Shown: positions 34,272 to 47,061 of the stretch, piece by piece | Numbering within the stretch: the stretch's first letter is position 1 | How the letters are laid out: each line of letters opens with the position of its first letter | From: Flammula alnicola | Taxonomy: Eukaryota; Basidiomycota; Agaricomycetes; Agaricales; Strophariaceae | Direction of reading: 5' to 3' | Assembly (NCBI GenBank): GCA_015499995.1 | Contig: JADNRV010000180.1 | Span: 1 to 64,000, forward strand | Length of the DNA: 64,000 nucleotides | Made by a program: the position numbers and the translations under genes | Notes under the pieces: model-generated | What the model saw: the letters and a program-made list of their open reading frames with translations, nothing else | Database searches by the model: none | Told to the model about the DNA's origin: nothing

Positions 34272-34814
34272 CTACTCGACATACAGATACAGGTGACTCG
34301 TAAGCAAATGCACCCATGGGTTGGTGCACCACGGGTATGCCCTGGGTTGTGTATGACTGTGGTATGACACGGTGATGGTGAACGGGAGGGAAACGGACAG
34401 ACGGTTGCAGTCGGAACGCCAGCCTGCGAGAATTGCAAGCTGGTGTTGTATTCGCCTTTGAAAGTTGAGTTCAAGACCGGTCACTGCATGCATGGAAGGG
34501 AAGCGCACCAATTGTAATGTCTGTGGAGAGCTGTACATCGGATTTAAGCTGTTTGGACGAAGGAGGTTAAGTCAAACCCTCTGGAGATACATAAGCGACC
34601 GAGAAAAAGACCAATATGTGACTGAAACTCACTTGAACAGATTCGCTTGACGCTTTCTCGTCGTTGTGGTGTTCAGATACTGGATTCCTGCAATCGATAC
34701 AATCCCGTCCAAGGGAGCAACATCGAGACCAGCTTCTACGGCCAGAGCGCGAGTCACAGTAAACAACGCTGGTGGATCAAAATTCAAGTCGAAATTCAGC
34801 TCAGGAGACTCCAT
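34272..34814 (-). CDS. small hypothetical protein, two exons
   Basis: The ATG at 34812-34814 starts MESPELNFDLNFDPPALF. Exon 1 ends ANLF with donor GTGAGT, and exon 2 joins in phase as NLNPMYSSPQTLQLVRF and ends LTSHLYLYVE with a stop at 34272. The product is about 150 residues with no known domain. Because it points the same way and lies just upstream of the recombinase, it may instead be that gene's 5' exons with a different splice before 34080. Confidence 0.3.
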
Positions 34815-34877
34815 CGTAGCTTTGGGAGCAGAAGTGAATGCGACATCCTGGTTAATGGATCCCGTGTTTCTGGGCTG

Positions 34878-34910
34878 TGGTGGTGGTGGTGGTGGTGGTG
34901 GTGGTGGTGG
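34878..34910. repeat. TGG microsatellite
   Basis: About eleven TGG units upstream of the ATG at 34814 on the minus strand, where they would read CCA in a leader. Confidence 0.9.
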
Positions 34911-35333
34911 ATAGCAGCAGTGAGGCACCAGTATATCGCGGGCACTGTGTCGTTGTGATGGGATAGAGAGGAAGCAACGATGTCAATGTTGATATTGTTG
35001 CTTGGGAATTACATAATATTTCGGTTGCCATATATACTAATAGGGATGTCATGTGGTAACCCGAACGGCTCCGTCAAAGCAGGCGCAGCGGTAGCGCGCC
35101 GAGAGCCCGATATTCATGAGAAATATTTGTTAACTCAGTTTCAAGAGCTTCAGAGCTAGGTAAACTGCCAACGCCAAGCGGGCGTTTCCTTGGACTTTTC
35201 GTCAGTGATTCAATTTACAACCGTAGTGGGCTGCAGTGCCGCTCAGAATGGGCGTCGTCTCAGGTCTGACTCGAGTCCCAAATGAAGGGCACACCGTACG
35301 GTCTTTCGTAGCCCTCAAATCATTGTCTGATAT
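34911..35333. other. intergenic, no supported gene
   Basis: Flank between the small hypothetical gene (-) and the end of the ATPase gene (-). Nothing coding is seen. Confidence 0.45.
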
Positions 35334-38300
35334 TTAACCCAAAGTGTACACCCGGTGAGGTCCAAGATAACTACGTAAAGAAATTCTAAGTTCGTGGATA
35401 GCTAATTGTATACATTTTTTCTTAATCTCAAGCTCATCATATCGGTGTCGTATAATCATTGACTTCTTCGCTGGAGCTCCCAGCTCAGTATCGGTTTTTG
35501 TTAGTGACGAGAGCCTCGCGAGCGCATGCTCATCGTCCTCATCGTCGGGACTAAAAAGCGATGCAAAATCAGCATTCATATCACTTCAAAGCAAAGCAGA
35601 CGACCAAAGAATAGATACTCACACATCATCAAACCCTTAATATCCTTAACCTTCAAATGCTCGATAGACTTCCTCAACATTACCACCCTCAATGAAGCCC
35701 ATGCTAGAAGCACAATTCCAAAGGCGACCGGGATGAGCCAGTACAAGGGCGACAGGTTTTTAGAGCCCCGAATACGACGTGCAGCGGAGGCGTGTACACG
35801 ATGAACATGCCGAGGCATGCACCCGCCAATATGCCCGCAAAGTTCCACTTGTTCGCGATGACACGACGACCGAAGGGGTATGAGAGTCGGGCCTTCACAG
35901 CAAACACCTGGTCGTCCTTCTATTAGAACAGAATTTGCGCAAGGAGAAGACAAGAACGTACGTTAAAGCACTGAGTGATGAAAACCGAAAGATACACTAT
36001 CGATTGCGCCTGCGCCAACGCATCAACTTGCTGTTGGGCACCGATGACCTGCCCACGACTGTTGATGAAGTCCTGGCTCCCTTTCAAGAAATATGCTGGA
36101 AAAAAAAGGAAAAGAGTTGGTCAACATAACAAAAGAGCTAAGAGAAAGAGTCATACATCCGTTTTTCTGTGCAAACTTCAAATCCCCTGGGGTGAAACCA
36201 TTCTTGAAAAAGACAACGAAATATGCGACCAAGCTGTAAACCCAAAGAGTTGTCAGTCGTATACCCCTAATTACAGTCACCAAATACATACCAGGCTATT
36301 GTCTCAATCATGCCCGCCTCTAGATATGCATAACTCAGCAATTTTCCGTCGACAAGAGTTTCGTTGTCTGTTGGCTCCAACAATTCTTCCCAGAAGGGTC
36401 GTGTGAAAGGTCTCTTGATTTTCGATAGCCACACGGAGAACTTGCTCGGAGTTATGACTTCTAGCGTTTCCGCATCTCGTTGCATGGTTCTGGAACGGAC
36501 AAGGGCGCGCCGTTTGAGGGCACGGATGGATCGTTCATTCACTGAAAAGTGAGCGATGAGATGGAGACCTTCCATAGAAGAATTCGGCGCAGTAGGCTTA
36601 CCTGGTTTACGTGGTTTCATGCGCATTAATCCATCAGCTGTCTCTGGTTGATCCCAAGCGAATGATAGCTAGAGAAAGGATAAGCTCAAGATTCTTGATA
36701 CCCGACAATGATATGCTTACAGCGACACAAAGTTCGAACCCAAGATCTGTTAAGCGCCATACATCAGTCCCGGAGGAATGGATTAGAGCTTAAAAATTTC
36801 AACGCACCGATAACCAAGATGAGAATGGCAGAAAGAGGTAATGGAAGAGGCACGACAACATCTAGCATACAGGTTAACAACTTTCGATCTCGATGAAGGA
36901 CGAGGCCAGACGTACAAAGAAGCTGCGGGATGACTTCTGGAGTACTGTGCGAGAGAGTGTACCTGGTAGCGAGGGTGCATGTTAGTATAGCTTCTTAGTT
37001 AACCTATCAATGAATCTTACTGGATAGAGCGCTTCAAGTTGACGAAGATCTGGCGTCCTTCAGCGACACCCTCTGAACAGTAGAATACTCGTCAGCACTG
37101 TTTAAAGTCACCGAGGATACTATAACCATCTACTTACTGACGGTCGACGCGAAATTATCATCTACATTTGTTTTAGCCTCGCTTTTTCTTGTTTAGAGAT
37201 GAAATCAACCCACCGAGCAGGATCATATCAGCTGCCTCTTTCGAAACATCCGATCCAGAAATATTCATCGCGATTCCGAGGTCAGCCTGGTCAATGACAA
37301 ACAGAAGTCAGCGAGAAGCACCTGCAATGCCAGAGCAAAAAACTGCTCACCTTTTTCAACGCAGGCGAGTCATTGACACCATCGCCAGTACTTTAACCAA
37401 CGTCAATATCTGCAAAGCGCCATCACAGAAACAACAACTCTTACACTCCGACGATATGTCCCAGAGCCTGTGCACGTTTAACTAGAGTTAAATAGAACAT
37501 TTAGGTGCCAATTTATAACTTTGGAGGGGAGTTAACTCACCAATCTCGAGCTTGTGCTTCGGCGACGTCCTAGCGAATACAATCTCATCCTTACCGAAAA
37601 CTGCAGAGAGCAATATCAGCATCAGACCGCTCGGAGCTGCATACTCCGCAAGAGAAGGAACGAACTTTGATCCCACTGCCAGCCTTGCAAGTTATCAATA
37701 TCATCTCCGTGCACAACGACCGCTGAGAATTCGTCCTCGTAGATCTCCTCTATGGTTCTTCCGGTCTTCTTCGCGAGCGTCTCGCGTGTGTCGCCGAGGA
37801 TAAGATTGATCTTGCGCGCGATAGCCTCGGCCGTCTTCGGATGGTCACCTACGAACAAAAAAGACAAATTCATGCCAGTCAGTACGCAAACAAGAGAAAG
37901 AAAGTCAGCAGAAGCTACTTACCAGTGACCATCATAACCTTAATTCCAGCAAGTCGCAGGGTACCAATAGCCTCGCGAACACCGTGCTTGGGTGGATCTT
38001 CCAGCGAAACCAGGCCAACGAAGCAATATTCTGCGATAGGGTATTGGTCGTCCGTCCTCGAAAAGGGATAGTCAACTGGGTATTGGTCGCCAGGAAGCAG
38101 GTATTGGGCGCAAGCGATGACTCGGTGTCCTCTAGAGGCCATGTACTACGACATAACGTCGACGTCAGATAAAGGACGGCCGAGTAACGTTAGAGATACT
38201 CACGTCGTACGCTTCGTCGTAATCTTCCTTGAACTGGTCGGTTATCGGGACCATCTGGCCGTCTTTGAGGTACGTCGTGCATTTGGAGAGGACACGTTCA

Positions 38301-40692
38301 GGAGCTCCTTTGATATACGATGTCAGAACACCGGAGGCGTGAGGTTTGTCCAGCTGCACGTCGAAAGGTAACAATATCAGGAATGAAATTATGATGGTCA
38401 TTGAAAAGGCGATGTTACTCACGATGACAAGAGCCCATTTGTTGGTCGAGTTGAAAGGAACTAAATATGCAGAAATACTTATTACTAACGGGTCAAAAGA
38501 ACATCACAAAGCTGACTGGCGTACCTTCGAAAACCTTGGGATGACTCTTGACATGGGTATCATAATCAGTCGGAATATGTCGTCCGGCAAATCGAGTCAA
38601 TCCAGTTTCAGTAGCATCTCCCAGAATAGTCCTCTGATCGAAAGGCACGTCCGTCCTGTCGAACTTGACGCGAGAATTGAGGGCAGCGATGTCGACCATC
38701 TCCCTCATCCCAGAGGCATTGATCGAGAACTTTTCCGTTGTCTGCTCATCGTTATTCGACTGAAACGCAGAGCACATTTTTTCTCCGCTCCATAGATTCG
38801 TCACCTAAATTTTCAGAAAAGGTTAAGCCATATTCACAAGCTGAAAGACATTGCCACGTACCGTCATTTGATTGCGAGTGAGAGTACCAGTTTTATCCGT
38901 GGCGAGGAGGGTAAGCTAGAGCAAAATATAATTGAGAAATTGGCGTCAACATCATGATGAAAGCCAATTACCGAACCTGTAAAACCAATTAAGTTTGGAA
39001 TAGAAAAAATAATTCGAAGCAGCCCTACGTACCAAGAGTCTCCACACCCTGCAAGTCCTTGACAAGCACGTTCTGCTTCGCCATACGCTTCGCAGCAATG
39101 GACAATAGCAGGGTAACGACGGAAGGAAGACCTTCTGGCACAAACGCCACCAGAATTGACACAGCGAAGGTGACAGTTGCGGCAGCCTTGCCCTTGTACG
39201 CGGTCGTGATACCAACGACAAAGAAAACGATGGCGAAGACGATCGCAATGCAAGAAACATACACAACGAATCGAGAACTAAGAATGAATTCGTAAACCAA
39301 TCGCGTGGTTGGACAAAAGGAGAAAACTCACATTTCGACTGCGAGAGGGCTCTCGTTACCGCTTTCTCCTCCTGTCAGGCTGGCGATTTGACCTAATGAA
39401 ATGATGATGAGAATTGACTTGCCCGAAGTTCTGGAAAATTTCATACCGATGAAGGTATGGTCACCCGTCCGTACCACAACTAGGACGAATAGCATCAATA
39501 CGGAAGAATCGGATATGTTATAAAATTGTGCTCACCTCCCCATCCTTCGCCGTTAACGACCAAGGTCGAATTAAAAACCTGCAAGAAATAAGCGTAAGCC
39601 AACAGAGTGGATATTTGGATCATATAGTCCCTTACCAGGTTGTCGGCCTCGACGGGTCGCTTTTTTGAGCCATCAGCAAGCGCACGGCGTTCTTGGGGCT
39701 CCGACTCTCCTGTCAAGCTACTGTTATCGACCTTCATGTCGACAGCAGAGAACAAGACGAGATCGGCAGGGGTTTTGTCTCCGCTTCGCTGTTTGAAGCG
39801 AAACTTTTCACGACAACATTACAATGGTACAAATGAGAGGCACGTACAAGAAGAACCAAGTCTCCTTTTACCAACTCTGCAGCAGGGATGGTGGCGATTG
39901 TTCCGTCGCGCACGACACGGCACGCAGGAGGTATCATGGCAAGGAAGGATGCGAGAATAGCCTCTGACTTTTGGATTTGATAGAAGTCGATCGAGGCGTT
40001 GATAAACGCGACCAAGATTAGGATACCTCCAAGGTAGGTATTTTGGAAACTGGCCTGTATTTTTGGGTCGACGTCATTGACCTGAATTTTTTTTAGAATG
40101 ATGAACGACTGTCACTCACGTGGAAATCGATGCCCAAAATAATATATTCCAAGACACCGGCGCACATGAGGAGTATGTTGAACATGGTAAACAAGCGGTC
40201 CAAGAACTATGAAGGCGTTGAGAATCGAACAGGAAATAAAAATTCGCAGAAAAGACCTACCTTTCTCAAAGCGCTCTTCTGTTTGGGAGGGGTAAGGATG
40301 TTGGGGCCATCGCGTGCAAGTCTGGCCTTGGCCTCATCAGCCGTCAGACCATGAGACTGGCCAGGATCCTTGACATCGAAATTCGTTTTCAGGGAATCCA
40401 CCAGACCCTCAAAGTTGAGCTCGTGCTCGGTAATGTCGACGTTGGTACCCTTGTCATCCTTTTCATCCTTGGGGTGAAGATGGTCGTAACCGGCGGCTGC
40501 CAGATCCTTTTCCTCTTGTGTCAGGGTCCTTTTCATTTCCACGCCTTTGGGGCGCAACCCAACAGTTAGTTTTTCCTCTCGAATGAGATCATCCTCTGGA
40601 AACACAACTACTCGGGCGCCATGTTGTTCTTCATCAGAGATGACATCGGGAGACGAGGGAATATGGCGAGCAGAGGGATTATCGCCTTCCAT
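35334..40692 (-). CDS. type IIC P-type ATPase (Na,K-ATPase alpha-like)
   Basis: Cation-pumping P-type ATPase of the IIC group, in about 25-30 short exons. The N-terminus ([20 protein letters not shown]) is hydrophilic. The cation ATPase N-domain reads [19 protein letters not shown]. The actuator has [19 protein letters not shown] (about 39720), which is typical of Na,K/H,K pumps. Helix M4 carries [14 protein letters not shown]. The phosphorylation site [16 protein letters not shown] is near 38895, the nucleotide-domain block [15 protein letters not shown] near 38300, and the hinge [20 protein letters not shown] near 37380. M5-M10 follow, and the C-terminus ends near [10 protein letters not shown]. 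The start at 40692 is the first Met giving a normal N-terminus. It may act like fungal alkali-cation pumps. The transported ion and the need for a beta subunit cannot be read. Adjacent genes give no hint. Confidence 0.9.
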
Positions 40693-41975
40693 AGTGCGAG
40701 GTGGGAAGAACCAAGAGGAAAGGAAGGACAGGAGCGAGGTTGATATAAGCGGGAAGGTGGAGTGAAAATCATGCTGTATGTTATCTCTTCGATTGGCAAA
40801 TTCCGACGCACGGATCTCCTGATTGTGGCCTGATTGGCTGAATGGGTGTAGACAAGTGGCAATTGAGGATATGCAGAACCTCGTCACAGCGAACGGCCAA
40901 AAACCCTCAGCTTAACCAGTGGTAGTCCTATTTTTAGATTCCCCATTTAGCCCGCAGACCAGGTGGCGGGTCCTGTTGCGCTCGTCGTGACCGAGGCAGT
41001 CCTCGTCGATTCTGCAAATGGTATTCATATACGTCTGTTTGTCTCTATGGATTGCCTTGAGGGCCTGCTGAACGGCCATCGAGCTCATGTTAGGCCTCAA
41101 ATCCAGATGTGCGGTGTATGGATAGATAGAACCGCGATAAGATGACATTGACAGGAACCGAGCATTTGGTCGCGGCATGGACCAGACTCGATTCACTGGT
41201 ATATTCTTGAAACCGGGTTCGTCTGGTTGGTTGCTGGGGTACGAGTCGGAGTTGCATGAATTTCACAATGAGAAACCTCGCGGTCACGAAATTTTTTCAA
41301 GTCCGCAAGGAGACGTCCGGATCTTCATGGCTGCGGCCAGCTGGGGCAGAATGAATGGATTCCTGCGGTTGTCACCAAGGGGCAGATTCCAGAAGTTCTG
41401 GAACAACTCTGAAGGTAAATGACAAAATTCAAGATTCAACTGCCAGCGAATAACTCGCAGGACCCATCACGCGATTAATTCACACGCTGATAATCGAGGA
41501 TAAATCAGGACCAGAAAATTATTTTTAAAAGATTTCCGCTGGACTCCGAGAGGAGCATCTATTTTTAAACTTCCTCGACTTTCGAGGAGGTTCAAGGTCG
41601 CTGTAGCCTCCGTTGCGCCGAGATACGCATACAGGACGAATAAGCTGGAAAATCGAGTTTGGGTAGGGTCTGCAAAGTAACGGAACAACGGCGAAATAGC
41701 AGTTTATCGTTGGTTACATAGCGGAAAGGCCCACCAGTCCGCCACTACAGTAGCTCCTAGATCGAGAAATGCGAAATCCATGCCCGACTCGGTAGCTCTA
41801 GCACAACGCTCAAGCTTCTGGTCAAGAAAAAGGGGTCTGTGACTCTGCGGCGATTACTGACAGGACCAAGAGACCCAGAAACTTCAATTGAACAGAACAG
41901 ACGTCGGACGGGGCTTGTTACCGAGATGAAATTAATAGGCTTTCCTGGTAGGAGTAGAAGAGTCCTTATTTTCAG

Positions 41976-42037
41976 TCGCGTGATGCCCAAAAGCGGCTAA
42001 TGGCTCTAACGAGCCTTTAACCGCCTCCTTCACGCGA
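41976..42037. other. 62-base composite hairpin/cruciform
   Basis: Three nested perfect arms: TCGCGTGA (41976-41983) with TCACGCGA (42030-42037), GCGG (41993-41996) with CCGC (42021-42024), and GGCTC with GAGCC around a TAAC loop (42002-42015). The unpaired parts between arms are short and of similar length. Confidence 0.75.
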
Positions 42038-42406
42038 TATCACATTCGAAGAGGTTCGAACGCTCCGAGATCATGGCATATCTATGAAAATGGGATAATG
42101 GTTAGTAGTCCGACGAGGCCGTGAAAATATATAGCACCTTTCCGGTAAGCATTCCCGACTTGTGGATTCGACGCATCCCTTGGTACCTATGCCTGGGCAG
42201 TTGAGGGCTGGCCGTTTCGAATCAGAGGGCAATCCAGATCATCTCCAGGCTCGAAGTGCCAAATGGAAAGCGTCTCTTCGAAACGTCCTATTGACCTCAG
42301 CGAAAGTTCTCCGGTATTTCTCTTCGAATCGTAGCAATGCAGTTAGCACAAATCCACGTCTTGGCACAACAATGTAGACTCACCTCGAAACCTCCAATCA
42401 AAGAGC

Positions 42407-42436
42407 CTCAAAGAGCTTTGAGCGGCTTTCAACCGC
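42407..42436. other. double hairpin with related words
   Basis: CTCAAAG and CTTTGAG pair with a two-base loop (42407-42422). Directly after it, GCGG (42422-42425) pairs with CCGC (42433-42436). The words AGCGGCT, TTTxAACCGCC and GAGCC are shared with the hairpin at 41976-42037. Confidence 0.6.
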
Positions 42437-43448
42437 CCTGTGACTTTCTAATCGGTCGTTTTTGGGCCAGGAGTAAGTTGAGATCCTATCCCGTCGAAGG
42501 CTCGAAGCCGCACTGAAGGTGAAAAGTATGCTGGAAATGCCTCGGCGCCTGGTATTGAAGCATAGCTTATATCAAGTATTCGGTGCCACGAAGGCAAGCA
42601 CATCTATCAACTCGAAGGAATCATGACTCCTTTCTGTTCGAATAGGTGCTCGGTGGTCAGAAAGAAAGAAGGAAAGATTTTGGGTTGTTAGACTCACCTC
42701 GAATCCAAGAATTTCGAGCTGCCTTTACGCATTCTCTCCCTCGCATCTGCAGGGCTCTGAGAAGGCTACATTGAGGGATTGAAATAAGAATTTCCACCAC
42801 ATAGTCTCCCGTAGCCAGCCAATAGGCCCGGGTCTGTTAGTGATTCTGAATGATATGACGACGACATGCCAGTGACAACGACCCTCCTCTGTATCCATCC
42901 ACGACCGCAACTGAATGGCACTGGGCTGCGGCAGGCGACCAGTGCCAGGAAATTACTTATGGTCGAGGCAAAGCAGAATTCCAGTATTTTGTGTGGATTT
43001 CTAGAACGATGAAAGCTGTTGCAGCGCAGTCAGGAGAAAAAATAGATTCGAATACAGCAAGAAATTGACAGAAAGAGTGGCACTGTCGGTTCTTTTGATG
43101 GGGTGATTAGTCAGCAGATCAAGCCCGAAAAAGTGTCCAAGACTGCACCAGAGCCATTCTGCTATACTGTCCACCCTCTGAGTCACCAATTGTATTTATA
43201 ATGAGCAAGACTCGAAATTGTAATCATTTCCTTCTATGTTTGCCTTCGTCTGATGAGAAATGGACATTCTCAAGCTGTTTTCGCGCATCCGGTCTGCTCG
43301 GCAACGCGCTTTGTCACGGACCTGTCACGCGTAAATGACGCGTTTTGGCGGGTTTTGGCAGGTAAACTTAAAAAGCTTTTCACACTTTTTTGACCCATTT
43401 CCGTGACTCGATTGGCTGGAACATTTTGATTCTTTCATCAAAATCTTT

Positions 43449-43568
43449 AATTTGGTGACTATGTTTGTCGAAATTCCCATTTGCAAGGAAGATACATATA
43501 AAACAATGTGCCAAAATGGCCCAAAAGTAACCTTAGAATTCGAATTATCCTTATCTTAGTCACCAAAT
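43449..43568. repeat. imperfect inverted repeat, about 95-base spacer
   Basis: ATTTGGTGACTA (ending 43461) and TAGTCACCAAAT (43557-43568) are perfect 12-base inverted copies. Similarity extends weakly outwards into AAATTTTA-type words. The interior is AT-rich. This is the form of a MITE, but no target-site duplication was identified. Confidence 0.5.
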
Positions 43569-46238
43569 GTCTTAAAATTTCCATTATAACAAAATGGCTT
43601 CCAAAGATTTAGGATAGATGTCGAGCTGCAGACGTTATAAAAAGCGGACATCCAGGTTTTCACGAATGGCGGATGGGAAAGAATTTACAAATAGCACCAA
43701 ACACCATCAGAATTAGCAGGCGTTGCCCACCCCCAGAAAGAGAACGCCAATTATCCAAGTGCCTTGAAACCAACTTGAAAGGAGCCGTGACTCTGAATAT
43801 TTGAATCAACACGTTGTCACTGACACGAGAGCTCAACCGAACTCCGAACGCTGTTTACGACGTTCTATAGTTCCACCCAGATAACAAGCAAGCTAATAAA
43901 CACGGCCTACCATTCTGCTACCAGTTCTCTCTCTGGAGTCCAAATATTCTATGGGTCTGGGATCTTGAAACTTGAAACCCCTTTCCTCGCAGTCAACCCC
44001 TATTTATATCGCAACGACCGAGATTGGCCCAGTTCTTGCCCAGTTCAAGTCGCAACATCGTCATTGTCTGGAGGGATTTCGAGGTCAGTAATTCTCTCCT
44101 TCAGTTGCTCTTCTCGTTGTATATTCAACTGCCACGAATTCGGGGTTTCTGCGGTGGATGAGAGTCAGATTGGCGACAGGCGTATATGACGACAAGCTAT
44201 AACACCACTTTTCTTCGGACTTGCCACCCCAGCTTCAGCGCCGTCTGCAAGTGTCAAGTAGGGAAAGAAGTAGACCTGCCAATCATTGCTCTTCAACACA
44301 ATAAACCTCGGTTATTCAGCCATCAGAAGCTGGAAACTGGAACTCCTTTCTCGCCTCTTGTGCAACAGACACAAGATACGCAACTAGCCCTATCGCCTGC
44401 GCGCAAATTGTAGGACAACTAGGCGGCGTCTCTGCGTTCAACGAACCAACTCCCGATAGCCAATCGCCAGGTTTAAATCGATCGTGGGTAGGCTCGCAGG
44501 CCGCGCAGACCGTCTTCCCCGCTGCCGTAGTCCGAAATCGTGGATCCACAGAGGTAATTGGGTGGCATCTCTGCCATAAACGCATAATACCCAGAAATAC
44601 AGATGGCCAATCACGCAGGTTTTAATCCATTATGGGGCAGGCTCATGACGCGTCGTCCGACATAGACATGACGACCGCGAAGAGTTCTCTTTCGCTGGTC
44701 GACAATGTCATGACTGGGGAGAAGAAATGGTTCCTCGTGTAAGCCGTCGCTCGGGATGACTTGCCTTTTATTCATTGTTGGGTCTGGGTCTCTTTGTCTT
44801 CTGTCTCGCTTCTGCCACTTGAATTGAATCTATTTCACACATGGATGTCGCGACGACAGTTTATTGACAGTGGCGCAGGTTACCGGCACTCCTGCTGCCA
44901 TATGTCACTCCAGATGGCACATCTTCAGTTCTTGATGTATTCTTCTTGCTGGTCATCTTTGGGACCCACCTTTGCTACTGCTATTGCTGCTGTTCATTGC
45001 GATCTCATTTTGATGGAATTGGAGACGGCTCACCTTCTACTGTGACTGTGACGTTTGTCACGCTTCGACAGAGAGAGAGCAAATGCCCATCGACGACTGA
45101 AGGTCTGTGGGGGGTGGGACGGGTAGCGCTAGCGAGATAGGAAGATGTGTATGGGCGCTACCAGGTGAAATGCTTTGAATAGATGCGAAGTGGGTGCCTT
45201 ACTCTTGAGCGTCCGTCTGGTTGGGAAGTCGGAGGAACATGTCCTCTTCGGCGATTGCTCGCTGAAGGGCAACAAGTCTTGTCTCAGAGACTGTTTCCAT
45301 CTCCTCAGTGGTGCCGCAATGGAGAACTTGACAGGTGCGGTTCCGTGATTCGGATAAAATGGCTATCCTCCAATGTCTCCCGATAAAGAACAGTTCCTGC
45401 AGATTATTTCCAAGGGGAGGCGTACTGGTAAGCATACCAGAGGGAAAGCCCTTGTCCGAGTTGCAGAGGCTATGCATCCTTTTCATTCGACTGTACGTCT
45501 CGTACTCGGAGGAAACGTATACCCCGAGGATCATGGTCGATGAAGAGGAGTTAATCTCCTCCCCAGACTGCTTCAAGTCTCCTCATGGGTTGTCTTCTTC
45601 TCCAGAACATTCACCGTATGGCTCGTATGTTGGGTATACACCGAATGAGGTGAAAGACCAACAGGCTAGATTGACAAAACAACGCTGAGAGCCAGTCGTC
45701 AGTACAACGAACTTCATATGCCCAAGAATGGTCGACTGACCTCGGTTTCTAGAACCCAGACTATCCGCAAGCGGTCCGTTTATTCTCATACATGTCAAAT
45801 GCAAAATCATCGCATATAAAAGACAAACGTTACCAATTTCTAAAACACAAATGTACCTCCCATGACCGAATATCGACAAAACAGGCCGAACAGGACCAGT
45901 GTTGGCATCCATTGAACTCCGAACTATCGTAAAAGGCAGCATTCGAGTCATTGTTAGGCAGATAATTGGTTCTCTCTGCTCAGAATCCAACGTCGAGGAC
46001 AGGTATGGGTTTTCGGTCGATGTAGTCCCAAAACTTGGAGAATTTGTTTTTGATTGGGCAATGTCCTCGCCGTGACCTTACACGTAAAAAGGGTACACTC
46101 GACCTTTTATTCTACCCCACCGCTTTCTCGTCTCTTTCTACCCTCCACTTTCTTCACATTCACCCTACTCTTTTCTGGATTTTTTTCCCATAGCTGCTCT
46201 CGCTCTCGTTCTCATTCTCCTCGACATTTCCTTCTCAA

Positions 46239-46766
46239 ATGCCGTCCGCTGCCCCTGTTTTTGCTCCTTTCGGCTTGGAACGAAACGACGGAGAGATTGC
46301 CCTTACGCCTCGTCGAGATGAGGAGATACCATTGCTCGTTGAACCCAGAAGTATTAGCTATGCGGTGAGTCCTGCTACCATTCTATTTTCTTTGTTCTCA
46401 TGGTACTTTCTCTATCACAGAACGCCGAGAATCTGCGGTCAACGGCGCCCTTTGTGTATGTCGAGTATGACGCGTCTGAGGTATGTTCAATTTTTCCCTG
46501 TTGCTCTTAACCTGCTCATTTCTTACATAGCCCTTCATTGACTTCGATAACATCGACATGGAACCGCTCTCGAGTGATGAAGATGAACCACCGAAGGAGA
46601 AGGGCAAAGCGATGCGTCTTCTGGTGAGCACGATCGAGACCTTCCCTCGTTATTTTGTCTGACAACGCAATATCAGCGTAAAATCACGTCCATCCTGAAA
46701 ACTGTCCGCCGCAAGGTTTTCGCCAATGGCAACATTCGCTTGCCTTTCCCCACCCCTGGTCGGTAA
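46239..46766 (+). CDS. small hypothetical protein, four exons
   Basis: MPSAAPVFAPFGLERNDGE opens exon 1. Exons are joined by GTGAGT/CACAG, GTATGT/ACATAG and GTGAGC/TATCAG introns, all in phase. Segments read NAENLRSTAPFVYVEYDASE, then PFIDFDNIDMEPLSSDEDEP, then RKITSILKTVRRKVFANG, ending LPFPTPGR with TAA at 46764-46766. The product is about 120 residues, with an acidic middle and a basic C-terminus. The clean splicing in phase supports a real gene. There is no known domain and no clear neighbour link. Confidence 0.7.
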
Positions 46767-47061
46767 TCGTCAATGCCTATCTGCTGCAAACTGCGATTTC
46801 AAGCCAAGTCAGTAGTTACTCGACCGAGCTGGTCGAGTGGCTGTGGCTTCGGTCCTACCTTCCGGAGTCAAGATATACATACATACATACAGCTCACGGC
46901 ATTTCATGACAAGTAATATAGGATACCCAATAGAATTTCTTGTACATACTTGCTGGTCCATGCTTATCTATTATGCCTGTCTAATTTTGAACATGACTAT
47001 ATATACGCTTCTCGTACATCTGATGAATGATATTTTTGTAGGACGCCGAGATAGGTGTACC
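46767..47061. other. convergent 3' flanks
   Basis: Short AT-rich flank between the small hypothetical gene (+) and the F-box gene (-). It contains repeated ATACATACATAC words near 46873-46888. Confidence 0.5.

Larger units (their letters stand above)
40693..46238. other. gene-poor region of 5.5 kb
   Basis: No multi-exon gene could be assembled on either strand. Open frames are short (under about 120 residues) and lack motifs. The right half of the ATPase promoter is at 40693-41000. The stretch holds hairpins at 41976-42037 and 42407-42436 and an inverted repeat at 43449-43568, and it may be relict transposon sequence. Confidence 0.5.

Noticed and set aside
18898..35333. The whole P450-BTB-recombinase block as one giant mobile element with cargo
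   Set aside because: No terminal repeats or direct repeats were found at possible edges, and the P450 array has its own tandem-duplication explanation.
45199..45688. Overlapping open frames of about 120 residues on both strands
   Set aside because: No motif, no in-phase introns, and equal openness on both strands suggests chance.
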